The notes under the pieces: model-generated | Told to the model about the DNA's origin: nothing | What the model saw: the letters and a program-made list of their open reading frames with translations, nothing else | Databases searched by the model: none | Shown: positions 6,392 through 7,642 of the stretch, piece by piece | How the letters are laid out: the number at the start of each line of letters is the position of its first letter | Numbering within the stretch: the stretch's first letter is position 1 | Program-made: the position numbers and the translations under genes | Source of the DNA: Paenibacillaceae bacterium UBA6304 | Lineage (GTDB): Bacteria > Bacillota > Bacilli > Paenibacillales > Paenibacillaceae | Direction: 5' to 3' | Length of the DNA: 7,642 bases | Assembly: GCA_002439285.1 (NCBI GenBank) | Contig: DJTQ01000276.1 | Location: 1 to 7,642 of the forward strand

Positions 6392-6937
6392 ATGATAACC
6401 GGGTTCGTTACATTTATCATTGTACTGCTGTTCGTCCTGACGATTGTCGTGAGCGGCAGGTATTTTTATGGTCTGGAACTCAGAACCAAGGCCAATAAGC
6501 TGACGCGGAGCTTGGGTCTGAAGATCGCGGAACTGGACTATTCATTTGAGCAAATTGTGTATTTCGCATCCTTGCCCAGTAACATTCCGACAATCCGGAA
6601 TGCGAGCCGGGCCAATTTGGTCATTAAGCTGGATTACAAATCATTATTTTTCCCCCGGTTATCCGGGCTCAAGATCTATATCAAGACGGATACGGAGCGG
6701 ATTATATTGGCCTACCTGCCGATCAAGGATTTCCGTCTGCCTTCGCTGGACCCCCTTTTGGAGCAGGGTAAGATCGATGAATCCGATTATCAAAAAATAA
6801 GCATATGCAGATTGATTCATCCAGCCACGTTAAAGGAAATTTCAGAAGAGGTATTTCAACAAATTCAAGTCGGACGTAAAAAACGCAAGCCTGCTGATAC
6901 CGCCGAGACACAAGAAAGAACGGTCAAAGCGACTTGA
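6392..6937 (+). CDS. Single-pass membrane protein of unknown function, coupled to the diguanylate cyclase
   Basis: I do not recognise this 181-residue protein. An N-terminal hydrophobic helix (about 3-22, VTFIIVLLFVLTIVV) is followed directly by basic residues (GRYFYGLELRTKANK), so the rest most likely faces the cytoplasm. The soluble part contains a short helical stretch (AELDYSFEQIVYF), a beta-rich centre (SGLKIYIKTDTERIILAYLPI), and a charged, probably disordered tail with GRKKRKP and many Thr/Glu. No Cys pair or catalytic motif is evident. It starts 12 bp after the cyclase stop with a strong RBS, and a hairpin covers its own stop codon, so it is the second and last gene of that operon. 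A role as membrane partner or regulator of the cyclase is inferred only from this context. Confidence 0.8.
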   Translation: MITGFVTFIIVLLFVLTIVVSGRYFYGLELRTKANKLTRSLGLKIAELDYSFEQIVYFASLPSNIPTIRNASRANLVIKLDYKSLFFPRLSGLKIYIKTDTERIILAYLPIKDFRLPSLDPLLEQGKIDESDYQKISICRLIHPATLKEISEEVFQQIQVGRKKRKPADTAETQERTVKAT

Positions 6938-6944
6938 CCGTTCT
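6917..6944 (+). terminator. Hairpin over the end of the operon, candidate terminator (possibly bidirectional)
   Basis: A perfect 11-bp inverted repeat, AGAACGGTCAA (6917-6927) and TTGACCGTTCT (6934-6944), has a 6-nt loop and includes the TGA stop of the upstream gene. On the plus strand the following sequence is only loosely T-rich (CCACAATATTTCTTTA). On the minus strand it is followed by TTTCTTG, so neither side has a classic T-run. Confidence 0.55.
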
Positions 6945-7142
6945 CCACAATATTTCTTTATGAATCGCAGGAGAGTAAAATTTGTATAAAGTATCCTTAG
7001 TTGAGCACTCTGAAAATGTATTTCTATCATAATGGATCACGAAAAGTTTGTAATTACATTTATTTAAAAATAGTCTATTAAAATTTAATATATCAGGAGT
7101 ACCGTCTCGAACCCATGCCCAGGCCTCCGCATAGCATATAGA
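6924..7142 (-). pseudogene. Possible remnant of a low-GC gene
   Basis: The minus strand stays open here for over 70 codons in very AT-rich DNA, where a chance stop would be expected about every 12 codons. It reads like protein (YAEAWAWVRDGTPDILNFNR, then LFLNKCNYKLFVIHYDRN) with A/T-rich third positions unlike the neighbouring genes. It ends in TGA inside the hairpin at 6917-6944. No ATG lies within the stretch; the only upstream ATG (7205) falls inside the start of the plus-strand membrane gene and has no RBS I can see. I therefore read it as the 3' end of a gene whose front part is lost, not as an intact gene. I recognise no family. Chance remains a real alternative. Confidence 0.25.
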
Positions 7143-7178
7143 ACCACTTTGGAAGCAAGGGAAGGGCGTGGTTCGGTT
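6945..7178. other. AT-rich intergenic region without a supported intact gene
   Basis: The stretch between the cyclase operon and the transporter is markedly poorer in G and C than the rest of the window, most strongly at about 7010-7100. The GC content rises again after about 7100. Apart from the possible minus-strand remnant and a weak promoter candidate, I see no RNA gene, riboswitch or repeat array here. Confidence 0.7.
7001..7030 (+). promoter_or_regulatory. Weak candidate promoter for the membrane transporter gene
   Basis: TTGAGC (7001-7006) and TATCAT (7025-7030) with an 18-nt spacer match the sigma-A consensus at four and five of six bases. The leader would be about 140 nt. Such matches are frequent by chance in AT-rich DNA. 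Confidence 0.3.
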
Positions 7179-7642
7179 ATGGGTATCCAGCTCACGGCAA
7201 TCCATTACGTTTACTTGGCGTTTATCGTGTTTATTCTGGCGTTGCTGATTAAGCGGCGCGATACAACAATGATTTGTGTGGCGGGGATATTCCTGCTGGG
7301 TCTGATTGCAACGGAGACGTTGAGCGGCTCGGTTTCGGGGGTGTTCAACTCGTTTATCTATGCCACAAAAGAGCTAATGGGGACGATCATGATCATCTCG
7401 ATCATCGTAGCCATGAGCCGTGTACTGATCATCACGGGGATCAATGAAACGATGGTTGCTCCTTTGACGCGATTTATACGTACCCCGACGGTTGCCTTTT
7501 GGGGGATCGGGTTGATCATGATGGTGACTTCTTTCTTCTTCTGGCCATCACCGGCGGTGGCCTTGATTGGTGCCGTGCTCCTGCCGGTTGCGCTTCGCGT
7601 AGGGCTTCCCGCCCTTGGAGCTGCGGTGGCGATGAACCTGTT
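7179..7642 (+). CDS. Polytopic membrane protein, probable transporter, N-terminal part only
   Basis: The frame starts at ATG 7179 and stays open to the window edge, so 154 residues are visible. AAGGGAAGGG-like purines (7157-7166) lie about 12 nt upstream, a long but usable spacing. Hydrophobic helices fall at roughly 7-25, 29-46, 66-86, 106-122 and 125-142, separated by short loops (IKRRDTT, YATKELMG, TRFIRTPT). The segment FFFWPSPAVALIGAVLLPVALR, followed by VGLPALGAAVAMN, is rich in Pro, Gly and Ala within the membrane. This resembles the helix breaks of ion-transporter-superfamily carriers (GntP or citrate/dicarboxylate type). The protein is therefore most likely a secondary transporter, but I cannot name the family or the substrate, and the C-terminal half is not visible. 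Confidence 0.75.
   Translation, partial: MGIQLTAIHYVYLAFIVFILALLIKRRDTTMICVAGIFLLGLIATETLSGSVSGVFNSFIYATKELMGTIMIISIIVAMSRVLIITGINETMVAPLTRFIRTPTVAFWGIGLIMMVTSFFFWPSPAVALIGAVLLPVALRVGLPALGAAVAMNL

Noticed and set aside
7066..7088. Small inverted repeats AATAG-T-CTATT and TTAAA-A-TTTAA in the AT-rich island.
   Set aside because: Five-base arms around a single base are expected by chance in DNA of this composition, and the loops are too small for RNA hairpins.
7085..7130. tRNA-like T-arm on the minus strand (GGGTTCGAGAC).
   Set aside because: The flanking bases do not form the 5-bp T-stem, and no acceptor, D or anticodon arms could be built around it.

Overview
The window looks like a chromosomal segment of an endospore-forming Firmicute, most likely Paenibacillus or a close relative. 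This rests on an alpha/beta-type small acid-soluble spore protein, strong AGGAGG-type ribosome binding sites, extended -10 promoters and moderate GC content with a mix of genes on both strands. The assignment is an inference from gene content and protein style; no 16S or other marker is present.

Layout from left to right. (1) 1-815, plus: the 3' part of a membrane-anchored neutral zinc metallopeptidase (YpfJ/PF04228 type), cut by the window edge. (2) 943-1224, plus: an alpha/beta SASP with an extended middle, followed by a clear rho-independent terminator. (3) 1314-3103, minus: a compact two-gene unit of DNA glycosylases, tag (3-methyladenine glycosylase I) then a YcaQ/AlkX-family crosslink-repair glycosylase, 23 bp apart and read from an extended -10 promoter. 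(4) 3262-4653, minus: thrC of the long type, with its own promoter and a strong terminator whose U-tract lies against the tag promoter. (5) 4868-6937, plus: a divergent operon of a membrane GAF-GGDEF diguanylate cyclase and a tightly coupled single-pass membrane protein of unknown function. (6) 6945-7178: an AT-rich gap with no convincing intact gene, but with a minus-strand reading frame that may be the remnant of a low-GC gene. (7) 7179-end, plus: the N-terminal part of a polytopic membrane protein, probably a transporter, cut by the window edge.

Functionally, the window holds an alkylation/crosslink DNA-repair pair, a spore DNA-protection protein, a threonine biosynthesis enzyme and a cyclic-di-GMP signalling pair. 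Most of this is ordinary core-genome content. The points most worth a second look are the tag-ycaQ operon, the unknown protein coupled to the diguanylate cyclase, the SASP with two protease-site-like segments, and the AT-rich island with its orphan frame. I saw no CRISPR array, insertion sequence, tRNA or rRNA.
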